Below, one piece after another: positions 24,607 through 33,081 of a stretch of 64,000 nt of DNA. Position numbers and translations under genes: made by a program. Numbering within the stretch: the first letter of the stretch is position 1; every line of letters begins with the position of its first letter. The stretch is from positions 1-64,000 of the forward strand of contig JAJXWS010000005.1 in NCBI GenBank assembly GCA_021781495.1, in the 5' to 3' direction. Under the pieces are notes generated by a model. That model was given only the letters and a program-made list of their open reading frames with translations. It ran no database searches and was not told where the DNA came from. The stretch comes from Acidobacteriota bacterium (GTDB taxonomy: Bacteria; Acidobacteriota; Terriglobia; Terriglobales; Acidobacteriaceae).

Positions 24607-26409
24607 ATGTCCACAAATCGCAGAGAGTTTGTTGCTCTTGGCTCCCTGGGCCTGATGGGGGCGGCGATGCCCGCGCAGGCCGCGCAGACACCGGAAGCTC
24701 CGAAGCAGACGCCGCCGGGCGCGCCGCCTGTATTGGAAACACAGCCCGGCGCTGGGCCGGAGGTGCAGGCAGCGACGTTTCAGGATGCAGAGAAGCTGGT
24801 TCAGGTGGAGATGACCGAGGCTTACCGGAAGCAGGCCGCGGGCAACTGGCGGATGCAGATGGCGCCGCTGTATGAGCGCCGCGTGGGACCGCGCAAGGTG
24901 GAGCTGGAAGACACGCTGGCACCGGCCACGCAATGGAATCCTTCCCTGCCCGGCATAACGGCGGGATCGGCGAAGAACGAGTTTATTCGCAGTGCGGATC
25001 CGCATGCTCCGCTGCCGGCCAATGAGGAGGACATTGCCTTTGCCACGGTGGCGCAGCTTTCGCGCTGGATTGAGAGCCGGCAACTGACGTCAGAGCGGCT
25101 GACGGAGATCTACTTGCGGCGGATTGAGCGCTTTGACGACAAGCTGCACAGCGTGATCACGCTGACGCGCGACCACGCGCTGGCACAGGCTCGCGCAGCC
25201 GACAGGGAGATTGCCGCAGGACACTATCGCGGGCCGCTGCACGGCATTCCGTGGGGAGCCAAAGACCTGCTGGATACGGCGGGGATTCCAACGACGTACG
25301 GCGCGGAGCCGTATCGCAATCGCGTACCGGCAGCGGACAGCGTGGTGGTGGAACGGCTGAATGCGGCGGGAGCCGTGCTGCTGGCCAAGCTGAGCATGGG
25401 CGCGCTGGCGCTGAACGACGTGTGGTTCGGCGGGCAGACGCGTAACCCGTGGCTGACGGAGGAGGGATCGTCAGGATCGAGCGCGGGACCGGGAGCGGCG
25501 ACTGCGGCAGGGCTGGTGGCCTTTTCCATTGGCAGCGAAACAGAGGGCAGCATTACAAGCCCGTCTGTGCGGTGCGGGTTGACGGGACTGCGGCCCACGT
25601 TTGGACGCGTGCCGCGCAGCGGAGCCATGACGCTCTGCTGGTCCCTGGACAAGCTGGGACCGATGACGCGCGGCGTGGAAGACACGATGCTGGTGTTGCA
25701 GGCGATTACTGGGCCGGATGCAGGAGACCTGGCAAGCGTGCCGTGCTCGCTTGACTTCCGCGCTACGACGGGTGTGGCAGGGTTGCGCGTGGGGTATTTT
25801 CCGGCGTGGATGAAGGAAAGTCCGGCGACCGAGGTGGATCGTGCCGCGCTGGAGACCGTAAAGCGGCTGGGGATGACTCCGGTGGAGGTTGCCCTGCCGG
25901 ACTGGCCGTATGACTCGCTGAACCTGATCCTGTTTGCCGAGTCGGCGGCGGCGTTTGAGGAGCTGACGCTAAGCCGCAAGGTGGACGAGCTGAAGATGCA
26001 GACCCCGGATGCCTGGCCCAACACGTTCCGGCAGTCGCGTTTTCTTTCGGCGGTGGACTTTGTGCAGGCTGACCGCTTCCGGCGCAAGGTGGCCGAGCAG
26101 ATGGCAAAGCTGATGGCCAGCGTGGATCTGCTGCTGGTTCCCTCTTTACGCGATGAGATGCTGGTGATCACGAACTACACGGGGCACCCTTCCCTTACAT
26201 TGCGCGCCGGGTTTGTGGAGGTGACGGAGATTCGCAGCGACTGGGCGCCGGACGCGAATCCAGCATCCAAGAAGCTCCCCGCTCCGCGGCGGGTTCCGCA
26301 TGGCGTAACGCTGATTGGACGCCTGTTCGACGAGGGACGGCTTGCGGAGGTGGGCCTGGCGCTGGAGCGGGCGTTTGGCGTGGCCGCCGCACGGCCTTCT
26401 GGCTTTTAA
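24607..26409 (+). CDS. Tat-exported amidase (amidase signature family)
   Basis: 600 residues; ATG with GAGGGAA upstream. The N-terminus MSTNRREFVALGSLGLMGAAMPAQA is a twin-arginine signal. After a Pro-rich linker and a helical region comes the amidase-signature domain with the Ser-cisSer-Lys triad: Lys219 (HGIPWGAKDLLD), cis-Ser about 289 (EEGSSGSSAGPG) and nucleophile Ser315 (IGSETEGSITSPS). The export signal and extra N-terminal ~140 residues argue against GatA, the tRNA amidotransferase subunit, although many such genes are annotated that way. Substrate is unknown. It ends at a strong hairpin shared with the convergent flavoprotein gene. Confidence 0.88.
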   Translation: MSTNRREFVALGSLGLMGAAMPAQAAQTPEAPKQTPPGAPPVLETQPGAGPEVQAATFQDAEKLVQVEMTEAYRKQAAGNWRMQMAPLYERRVGPRKVELEDTLAPATQWNPSLPGITAGSAKNEFIRSADPHAPLPANEEDIAFATVAQLSRWIESRQLTSERLTEIYLRRIERFDDKLHSVITLTRDHALAQARAADREIAAGHYRGPLHGIPWGAKDLLDTAGIPTTYGAEPYRNRVPAADSVVVERLNAAGAVLLAKLSMGALALNDVWFGGQTRNPWLTEEGSSGSSAGPGAATAAGLVAFSIGSETEGSITSPSVRCGLTGLRPTFGRVPRSGAMTLCWSLDKLGPMTRGVEDTMLVLQAITGPDAGDLASVPCSLDFRATTGVAGLRVGYFPAWMKESPATEVDRAALETVKRLGMTPVEVALPDWPYDSLNLILFAESAAAFEELTLSRKVDELKMQTPDAWPNTFRQSRFLSAVDFVQADRFRRKVAEQMAKLMASVDLLLVPSLRDEMLVITNYTGHPSLTLRAGFVEVTEIRSDWAPDANPASKKLPAPRRVPHGVTLIGRLFDEGRLAEVGLALERAFGVAAARPSGF

Positions 26410-26435
26410 AGCGGGTGAGATGCTGCGATGAAGAG

Positions 26436-26480
26436 AAAAAGTCAGGGCCGCTGCGCAATGCGTGGCGGCCCTGACTTTTT
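26436..26480. terminator. Bidirectional hairpin terminator
   Basis: 16-bp stem AAAAAGTCAGGGCCGC / GCGGCCCTGACTTTTT with a 13-base loop; A5 and T5 tracts flank it. It serves the amidase gene and the convergent flavoprotein gene. Confidence 0.9.
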
Positions 26481-26515
26481 GCTGACTGAAGCTGCGAAGT
26501 ACACGCGGTTAATGC

Positions 26516-27889
26516 TTAATCCGCGGGCGAGAGCTGGACCTCCTCGGCCTCCTTCTTTTGTCCAGTGATGGCCGCGAACATGTCGGCATTGTCACTGAAC
26601 TTGAAGGAAGGAAGCTGGCGGGCCTGCGCTTCGCGCGCTTCGGCCTTGCCGAGCAGGGCCAGATCGGCCTTGGTGACGGGCGTGAGCCCTTTGGCCTGCA
26701 GGCGTTCAAGAACCTGCCGGCTGCTGATGGTTTGCGAATCGGGCTGATCCTTGACGAACTCCACTGCCTTGGCTGCGCCGGACTCGCCATCGTGCCGTGC
26801 GATTCCAGCCAGGCCGGTGCTGGCTTTGCGCGCCCAGCCGACAACATAACAGCCGGGAAGCGCGCTGGCGGTCTGCGCGTCCCAGACGGCGAAGTGGGGC
26901 TCTGCCGCGGAACCTGTGGCGGGCTCTGTAGCGTAGCCATCCGGACCCATGGGCAGGCCGATGTGCGCGTCGTGCTTGTCCCCGATGGCGAAGATGAGCG
27001 TGTCCACATCGAGGATGGACCGCGCAGACGTGGACACCGCAGACGTGCTGCCGTCTGCCTTGAGCACCAGGTCGTTCTCGGCCACCTCAAGGTGCGCGAT
27101 GCGACCGGAGGCATCCGGAAGAATGGCCGTGGGCGAGGACAGGAAGCGGAACGAGAGACGAGGAGCGATGGAGACAAAGTCGGGACTCTTCATGCGACGG
27201 AAGTGCTCTTCGAAGAGCTTTTCCGCGGAGACGTCCTGATTGCAGCGGGCACAACGCTCGCGCACGCGCTCCAACTCGGCAACGAGCTCCGGCTTGGAGA
27301 TGTGCTGCTCAACGTAGTCGATCTCCTTTTCGTCGAACTTGACCTCAACGGGACCACGGCGTGCAACGATGGTGACACTTTCGGCAGCGTGCGCGGGATC
27401 GTCGCGGAGGAGCCAGTGGGCGATGTCGATGGCGACGTTGCCGACGCCCACGATGGCGACATGCTTGCCAGTGGAGAAGTCCATGGTGGCAAAGGGAGGC
27501 AGCCGGTTGTAGTGGTAGACAAAGTCCTTGGCCGCGTAAACGCCCTTTGCGTCCTCGCCGGGCAGACCGAGCTTGCGCGTTCCCTGAGCGCCGCAGGCAA
27601 AGATGATGGCCGCGGGGCGCATGGCTCGCAGCTCATCGATGGTGATGTCGTAGTCCTCACCCACCTGCACGTGGCCGAAGTAGTGCACGTTGGGCATGTC
27701 GAGCACCTGGCCGAACTGCTTGCGCAGCCCCGCCTTCATCTTTTCCTTGGTGGGGTAGATTCCGTATTCCGCGAGTCCACCGGGCTTGATATCCCGATTG
27801 AAGATAAATGCATCGTATCCAGCCATTGCGGCCTGCCGCGCGGCAAACATTCCGGCAGGGCCGGCTCCAACAACAAAGATCCCCTTCAT
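26516..27889 (-). CDS. Ferredoxin-NADP reductase-like / GltD-like FAD oxidoreductase
   Basis: 457 residues from ATG 27889 (GAGGTG upstream; the track start is 27 codons longer). The N-terminal FAD-binding Rossmann motif is VVGAGPAGMFAARQAAMAGY, with GGLAEYGIYPTKEKMK as in adrenodoxin reductase, FprA and GltD proteins. The NADPH-binding motif is VAIVGVGNVAIDIAHWLLRD, followed by a FAD-contacting C-terminal block (PGCYVVGWARKASTGLAGIARHDGESGAA). The last motif resembles the adrenodoxin-type ferredoxin reductase ending GWxxxGPxGvIgtN, with changes. No iron-sulfur cluster Cys array is present, unlike GltD, so electron transfer to a ferredoxin is the likelier role. It stands alone; gltB is 35 kb away. 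Confidence 0.82.
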   Translation of the reverse strand: MKGIFVVGAGPAGMFAARQAAMAGYDAFIFNRDIKPGGLAEYGIYPTKEKMKAGLRKQFGQVLDMPNVHYFGHVQVGEDYDITIDELRAMRPAAIIFACGAQGTRKLGLPGEDAKGVYAAKDFVYHYNRLPPFATMDFSTGKHVAIVGVGNVAIDIAHWLLRDDPAHAAESVTIVARRGPVEVKFDEKEIDYVEQHISKPELVAELERVRERCARCNQDVSAEKLFEEHFRRMKSPDFVSIAPRLSFRFLSSPTAILPDASGRIAHLEVAENDLVLKADGSTSAVSTSARSILDVDTLIFAIGDKHDAHIGLPMGPDGYATEPATGSAAEPHFAVWDAQTASALPGCYVVGWARKASTGLAGIARHDGESGAAKAVEFVKDQPDSQTISSRQVLERLQAKGLTPVTKADLALLGKAEAREAQARQLPSFKFSDNADMFAAITGQKKEAEEVQLSPAD

Positions 27890-28300
27890 GCAACACCTCA
27901 GATTGCATTCAAAAACTTGGCGCCGGCACAGCAGCCGGCACATATGTGCTGATCGACAGGCCATGCCCACTGCGATTGGGGCATGACAGGCTTATGAGAT
28001 GGGAGACCGGGAACAACCATACATATACTTGGACGGCGTAACACGGAAGGCAGCATCAATCGATCCGTCCTCAATTCTGAACCGCCCTGCAACCGGTCGA
28101 GCTGATTCGAGAGCATCTGCGCCACGCGCTCTGCCAAACAAAAATGCAGGCTGAAACGCGGTGGCACAGACCTCCCGGGATGGACAACCACTTCCGGCAG
28201 AAGGGTCCGACGGGAACAATCCACCCTGGCCATAACGATTGGATGTGCTTTGGGTCACACGAGTTCGTGATGCCCGCTACCTCCTGGCATGCAACAGCGC
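27890..28300. other. Intergenic region between the flavoprotein and GH13 genes
   Basis: 411 bases without a credible gene; track ORFs of 66-111 aa here have no family features. It holds the upstream region of the flavoprotein gene. I see an inverted repeat CATGCCC-N9-GGGCATG at about 27962-27985 and a GCCGGC direct/inverted pair near 27922, but no promoter with both boxes. Confidence 0.4.
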
Positions 28301-31300
28301 TCATCCCTCCTCGATATCCGACTGGCCGGCCATGGACTCCACGGCGCTAACGGATTGAGCGGAAGCGACTTCCCCCTCCACTTCCTCCTTATCTGCGGGG
28401 ATGGCTTCGGCCTCAGGAGCCGCGGCCTCAGGCTGCGTGTCTTCCGCGCCCAGCAGCGCATCCACACGGTAGCTGGCGGCAACGGCGGTGGCGAGGGCCT
28501 CCTCGACCGTCTTCGCCATGCGATTGGCCTCGGCACGGCTGGGAGCGGCCTCGCCGGCGAGCCGCAGCAGAGACGGCATGAGCATCCACCAGAGCAGTTC
28601 CTCATAGGGCTCGCGCACCAGGTAGTTGTGCTCGCCCGCCTGATGTACTCCGGTGAGCCAGCGAACGTCCGGATCGAGCCAGAGAGCGGGTGAAAGCGTG
28701 ACGCGCTCCTCCTCCTCCTCCTCCTCCGGCGGTTGTGGCTCAGGCGTGGTGGGCTGACGGGCTGGTTCCGCAGCCTTGGCCGCAGTAGCCGGAACTTCTT
28801 CTTCCGGTTCGGGAGTGGCTGCTTGCTGCGGTTCGGCAAGGACTCCGGCGCCGGCGAGCAGCACGACCTTGATGCGCGCAGCGGCTCGCCAGCCTTCTTC
28901 TCCCTCATCGCCCAGGGCCTGGAAGGCCTGAGCAAAGGGCTCGCGCAGGCGGAGGCGGTCAAAGAGATCCAGTGCGGCGTGGGCGGGACGCTCGGCATCG
29001 ATGGACTCGGCGAGCAACTCCAGGGCGCACCAGCCAAGAACGGGCCCCCACATGGCGGTGGCAGTGTGTTGCGGGCTGGGGCTGGGCAGCACTCGGCGGG
29101 CCGCAGCAGTCCATGGCGTGGAGAAGAGCGCCTCGACGGTGGGGATGCGCATGGCGGCGCGGAGGCGCTCGCGGAATGCGGGACCGAGCAGGCCTGGGCT
29201 GGTGGGCGCAGCGGCGGGCCGCTTTTGTCCGGAGACGCGAGAGAGATAGGCCGACTGGGCCTCTTGCAGCAGCGTTTCGCAATGCTGCCAGGCACTCTCA
29301 AAGAACTCAACGCGCTCACGATTGTGGTGGCGCTCGACTGCGACCACCGTGGCAGGCTGCTCGGCAAGGTCGCCCATGTGGCGCACGAGGTCCGGATCGA
29401 GCAGCGCCAGCAGCGCACTGTGGACGGGCTGGAGTTCCAGCTGCTCCAGCGCTTCGTCAAGGCTGGGCACACCGCGGCCATTCAACTGGTCGCAGAGGCG
29501 ATCCCATGGCTTGTCGGCGGTGGCGCGCAGTTCGCGCCAGTCGAGGAACACGTGGGACTGGTAGGCGTGGAGATCGAGCGTGAGGCCGCGCTCGGCAAGG
29601 ACATTGGCGCGGCGCAGGTACTCGAGGCCGGTGAGCGAATCGCGCCAGGCGAGGATGACGCCGGGATCGCCGGTGACGCCGAGGCCTTCCTGAATGCGGC
29701 GCTGGCGGAACTGCGCGGTGGCCTTGTCCGCATAAGCCGCGGAGAAATCGAGGGTGCCGTGCGTGGAGCCGTAGCGATTGTTGTAGATCACGAGGGCGCT
29801 GGTATTGCCCGTCCGGTTGGAGTAGGCGAAGACGTTCTCGTCCACCGCGCCGGAGGGGGTGAAGAAGTCGTAGAGCAGGAAGTTGCTGCTTTCGGCAAAG
29901 AGCCAGCGAAGCTTGAGCAAGGGTGCGATTTCACGCTGATGGCGCTCGACGAGCCACGGGTCCGGCGATTCTTCGTAGCGCGGGCGCTGGTACTCCATGC
30001 CGTACTTTTCCGTGAAGCCCTCGATCTGTCCGTGGCCGAACATGGGCAGGCCGGGGAGCGTGGACATGAGGACTGCAACGCCGAAGCACTTGTCACCCTT
30101 GCCAAACTGGTCGATGGCCGTGCGCTCATCCGGATTGCTCATGAAATTGACGTAGCGCTTCATGATGTCCGGATCGAACTCGATGGTGTTCTTGATGACG
30201 GAGCGGTACTTGGCGTTTTCCTCGTCGCGCATCATGTTCATGAAGGCGCTGTTGTAGACGCGGTGCATGCCCAGAGTGCGGACGAAGTAGCCCTCCATGA
30301 GCCAGAAGGCCTCTGCCAACAGCAGCGTGCCGGGGACTTCAGCGGCAACGCGATCGACGACCTCGCGCCAGAACTCATGGGGCATGTGCTGGTTGAACTC
30401 CGCCTGGCTCATGCTGTACTCGGCGCGCGAGGGGATGGCTCCGCTGGAGCCGGGTCCGGGGAACCAGAGGCGATGATAGTGCCGCTTGGCCAGCGTCATG
30501 GCGGCATCAAAGCGGATGACCGGGAAGAGGCGCGCCACGTGAAGAATGGTCTGGATGACCTGCTCGCGCACGGCCGGGTTCAGATAATCGAGCTGCGCGG
30601 TGTCGTTCCACGGGAAGCTGGTGCCGTCATTGCCGTGGTAGATGAAGCGCGTTTCTCCGCTGGAGCGGTCGCGGCGGCGGAAGACCACGGCGGCATCGGC
30701 CTGATCGAAGTAGTGATCCTCAATCTTGATTTCGACGCGGCCATCGCTGGAGAGATCGGGTCCTTCAAACGAGTAGGACGGATAGGGCGGGTGCTCGCGG
30801 GCGATGAACCACTCTGGATGCTCGACGACCCAGGGCGAGTCAATGCCCATGTGGTTCGGCACCATGTCGCTGGCCAGCCGGATGCCATGGCGATAGGCAC
30901 GGTCGCGGAGGTTGATGTAGGCCGCTTCTCCGCCGAGGTCGTCGGCGATGCGGTAGTCGTAGAGCGAGTAGGCGGAGGCCACGGCATCCGTGTTGCCGCA
31001 GAGCTGCTTGATGGTCCTGGAGGCGCGGCTGCGCTCCCAGACGCCGATGAGCCAGAGCGAGTTGAGGCCGCGGTCCGCAAGGGTCGCCAGCTCCTGGTCG
31101 GGAATCTCATCGAGGCGCGTGATGCTGCGGCCGTACTGACGGCTGAGCTGCGCAAGCCACACATAGGTGCTCTTGGCAATGAGGACCGTGCTGGGCATCC
31201 AGGCCGTGTCCGGACTGAATTTTTCGTACTCATGGGCGGGGTCGCCGAAGACGGGCACATCGGAACGGCTGACGATGGAGGGCCACTGCTGCTCACCACG

Positions 31301-32140
31301 CTCGCGACGGCGACGGGCGGCCTCTTCCGCACGGGCGCGGGCCTGGGCGGCGGGAGGATTGAACTGCATCCAGATGGCGAGCTCCTCTTCGTGGAGGATC
31401 TCGGCGGCAATCATCAGGAAGCGGTCCATGCTCTGGCCGAGAAGAGGCTTCCACAGGCGGCGGATGAGGGCAAGCTGCTCGCTGAGGGAGCCGGGTGCGG
31501 AGGATGCGGGCGCACGGAGCAGATCAAGAAGGCTGACGGTTGTAGCGCCTTCGAGTGGCACCAGCGGCCGCGTGGCAAAGTATTCGGGAAGACCGCTGGT
31601 TACCTGCTGGTAGACGGTCTTTTCGACGAGGGGCTTGTCCTGGAACAGCTCTTCAAAAGGCTTGAAGGCCTGATTGCGATTGGCGGTCCACAGCATGACC
31701 AGCTCTTCCATGGCAGCGGCGCGATGGGGGACGCCCTCGGTGCTTCCGGACAGCCACTCGGCGGGGGTGAGTTCACCACGCATGACGCGGATGCCGGGGA
31801 AATGCTCCACGAAGGTGAGGAGAAGCTTATCGAGCTGATCCGCTCCGACGGTGGCGGAGAACCATCCGAGCGCGGCGGTGATGACCTCGGGATCGAATTG
31901 CTCACGGTAGCGGGCAAACAGGACATGGCTGGCCTCATCGATGAGCCCCATGGCAAAGAGTGCCCCGGCGTGGACGGCGCGGTCAGGATACTTGTCAGCC
32001 TGCCGGACAAGGTTCATCCGATGCGCAAAAGTGCGACAGGCTCCCAGGTCCGCAAAGACAACATTTCCCGTGTACGAAAACAGCGACTCCGCGAACTGAT
32101 AGCGTTCACGCGCCTCCCGCGAAATGTGAAATTCCATCAT
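28301..32140 (-). CDS. Very large GH13 alpha-amylase-family protein
   Basis: 1279 residues. Layout: a helical N-terminal region (1-290), a GH13 TIM-barrel core (about 300-760), a beta-rich C-domain, and a long helical C-terminal region with Glu-rich low complexity (PEEEEEEEERVTL; EEVEGEVASAQSVSAVES). GH13 motifs: region I DMVPNHMG, region II VIRFDAAMTL with the nucleophile Asp, region III LLLAEAFWLMEG with the acid Glu, and region IV FMSNPDERTA, where the usual NHD reads NPD but the catalytic Asp remains. LPGLPMFGHGQIEGFTEKYGMEY closes the barrel. No signal peptide, so it probably acts on intracellular alpha-glucan. It starts at ATG 32140 or 32137. The 1137-aa ORF on the other strand is a shadow. 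Confidence 0.85.
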   Translation of the reverse strand: MMEFHISREARERYQFAESLFSYTGNVVFADLGACRTFAHRMNLVRQADKYPDRAVHAGALFAMGLIDEASHVLFARYREQFDPEVITAALGWFSATVGADQLDKLLLTFVEHFPGIRVMRGELTPAEWLSGSTEGVPHRAAAMEELVMLWTANRNQAFKPFEELFQDKPLVEKTVYQQVTSGLPEYFATRPLVPLEGATTVSLLDLLRAPASSAPGSLSEQLALIRRLWKPLLGQSMDRFLMIAAEILHEEELAIWMQFNPPAAQARARAEEAARRRRERGEQQWPSIVSRSDVPVFGDPAHEYEKFSPDTAWMPSTVLIAKSTYVWLAQLSRQYGRSITRLDEIPDQELATLADRGLNSLWLIGVWERSRASRTIKQLCGNTDAVASAYSLYDYRIADDLGGEAAYINLRDRAYRHGIRLASDMVPNHMGIDSPWVVEHPEWFIAREHPPYPSYSFEGPDLSSDGRVEIKIEDHYFDQADAAVVFRRRDRSSGETRFIYHGNDGTSFPWNDTAQLDYLNPAVREQVIQTILHVARLFPVIRFDAAMTLAKRHYHRLWFPGPGSSGAIPSRAEYSMSQAEFNQHMPHEFWREVVDRVAAEVPGTLLLAEAFWLMEGYFVRTLGMHRVYNSAFMNMMRDEENAKYRSVIKNTIEFDPDIMKRYVNFMSNPDERTAIDQFGKGDKCFGVAVLMSTLPGLPMFGHGQIEGFTEKYGMEYQRPRYEESPDPWLVERHQREIAPLLKLRWLFAESSNFLLYDFFTPSGAVDENVFAYSNRTGNTSALVIYNNRYGSTHGTLDFSAAYADKATAQFRQRRIQEGLGVTGDPGVILAWRDSLTGLEYLRRANVLAERGLTLDLHAYQSHVFLDWRELRATADKPWDRLCDQLNGRGVPSLDEALEQLELQPVHSALLALLDPDLVRHMGDLAEQPATVVAVERHHNRERVEFFESAWQHCETLLQEAQSAYLSRVSGQKRPAAAPTSPGLLGPAFRERLRAAMRIPTVEALFSTPWTAAARRVLPSPSPQHTATAMWGPVLGWCALELLAESIDAERPAHAALDLFDRLRLREPFAQAFQALGDEGEEGWRAAARIKVVLLAGAGVLAEPQQAATPEPEEEVPATAAKAAEPARQPTTPEPQPPEEEEEEERVTLSPALWLDPDVRWLTGVHQAGEHNYLVREPYEELLWWMLMPSLLRLAGEAAPSRAEANRMAKTVEEALATAVAASYRVDALLGAEDTQPEAAAPEAEAIPADKEEVEGEVASAQSVSAVESMAGQSDIEEG

Positions 32141-32724
32141 CCGTGATGAGCTCCCCCGAGAATCGATACCGCTAAGTGGAAATCAATAATGTGGATGCCT
32201 ACGGCAAACTTCCGCGGGCTGACCCGGCTCGTTCGTCCGGCCGGTATGCAATCAAAGGGTAAAGTATCACCTCATAGCACTGCGGCGCTCTGAAGTTTTT
32301 TCCGGGTGCATTCTGCCGGGCACCCTCGCCCCCACTTCCCTTTTGCAGGCGGAGAAAGAACGCACGATTGTCTCATAGACCGCACTGCGATTCCGATAAC
32401 AGAATGGCGGGGATTTGTCCCGGTCAAACAGCTTCGCCCTGTTGCGCAAGATGGGACGGCCGAGCGCTGACTGAGACGGCGCGGCACCGTGTGCATGCCC
32501 CGGCACGTGCCAGCTGGACGGTGGTGTTGATGCGGGCTTTGGGGGCCGATTTAGCCGGATGGGGAGCCTTGCTGCCGGAGGAGGTACGGCGGACTCGACC
32601 ATTCCGGGCCGATACGATATCCTCACTATGTGCCCAAGTGGCATTCCACGTTGCAACAGCCATTTATGGCTGCCCGTATCGGGCGGGACCCTCTTGCAGC
32701 TTGTGGACGGTTGAGAAACCCTGC
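32141..32724. other. Intergenic region between the GH13 gene and tRNA-Ser
   Basis: 584 bases with no convincing protein gene; the overlapping track ORFs are arginine/proline-rich shadows. Near the tRNA end there is a possible structured element at 32609-32682, listed separately. No clear promoter for the GH13 gene is seen. Confidence 0.5.
32609..32682 (+). ncRNA. Candidate structured RNA element upstream of tRNA-Ser
   Basis: An 8-bp outer stem CCGATACG / CGTATCGG encloses a GTGG-cattc-CCAC-type small hairpin and a 6-bp hairpin CAGCCA-ttta-TGGCTG that abuts the 3' outer strand. The fold looks like a compact multi-branch element about 74 bases long. This is pattern reading only; it matches no RNA family I know, and it could be chance. 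Confidence 0.25.
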
Positions 32725-32816
32725 GGAGAGGTGGCAGAGCCCGGTTGAATGCACCTGACTCGAAATCAGGCATAGTCGTAAGGCTATCGGGGGTTCGAAT
32801 CCCTCCCTCTCCGCCA
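32725..32816 (+). tRNA. tRNA-Ser (anticodon CGA)
   Basis: Acceptor stem GGAGAGG / CCTCTCC, D arm GTGGCAGAGC region, anticodon stem-loop CTGA-CTCGAAA-TCAG giving anticodon CGA (reads UCG), and a long variable arm around TAGTCGTAAGGCTA (class II tRNA). The T arm is GGGGG-TTCGAAT-CCCTC, followed by discriminator G and an encoded CCA (32814-32816). Confidence 0.95.
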
Positions 32817-32956
32817 TCTTCCTGAAACCGCACTCTTCGAATACGACAATCCACACAATCCAAGCAACTTCGATCCGACCTGGCACGGCTGTGGATCGCC
32901 TGCGCGTGTCGCGGTCCGCGCAGGCTGCGCAAGAGGCCGGCAGAGCTGCTGGTTGT

Positions 32957-32989
32957 TTGAAAAATTGAACTTCTGTTCAAAGATTTGAA
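32957..32989. promoter_or_regulatory. Putative enhancer site of the sigma-54 regulator, kinase promoter
   Basis: Hexamers TTGAAA, TTGAAC, GTTCAA and TTGAAT occur in a row; the core is the palindrome TTGAAC-TTCT-GTTCAA (32965-32980). The core centre lies about 80.5 bases upstream of the TGG of the -24/-12 element at 33053. The same palindrome and spacing recur before the efflux operon. Confidence 0.6.
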
Positions 32990-33052
32990 TAGCCGCCGCA
33001 AGTAACGATGCCCTGAATTCCGCAATCCTTTGCGTTTAGAGCCTTTGCGATT

Positions 33053-33067
33053 TGGCAACAGACGTGC
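33053..33067 (+). promoter_or_regulatory. Putative sigma-54 (-24/-12) promoter of the two-component operon
   Basis: TGGCAACAGACGTGC has the invariant GG and GC with 10 bases between them. It keeps TGGCA of the -24 box; the -12 box reads GTGC instead of TTGC. It overlaps the TTG that the track uses as a start, so that start is unlikely. Confidence 0.55.
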
Positions 33068-33081
33068 GAGTGTGTGGAAGA

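Noticed and set aside
26558-27952. 464-aa ORF antisense to the flavoprotein gene
   Set aside because: Shadow of the flavoprotein, which has clear FAD and NADPH motifs.
28733-32146. 1137-aa ORF on the plus strand antisense to the GH13 gene
   Set aside because: It mirrors the GH13 reading frame, shows Gly/Val/Ala/Glu/His-rich translation with no motif, and arises because GC-rich third positions in the real gene suppress stops in the opposite frame.
33052-33054. TTG 33052 as kinase start
   Set aside because: It lies inside the TGGCA of the -24/-12 element, so it would not be in the transcript from that promoter.
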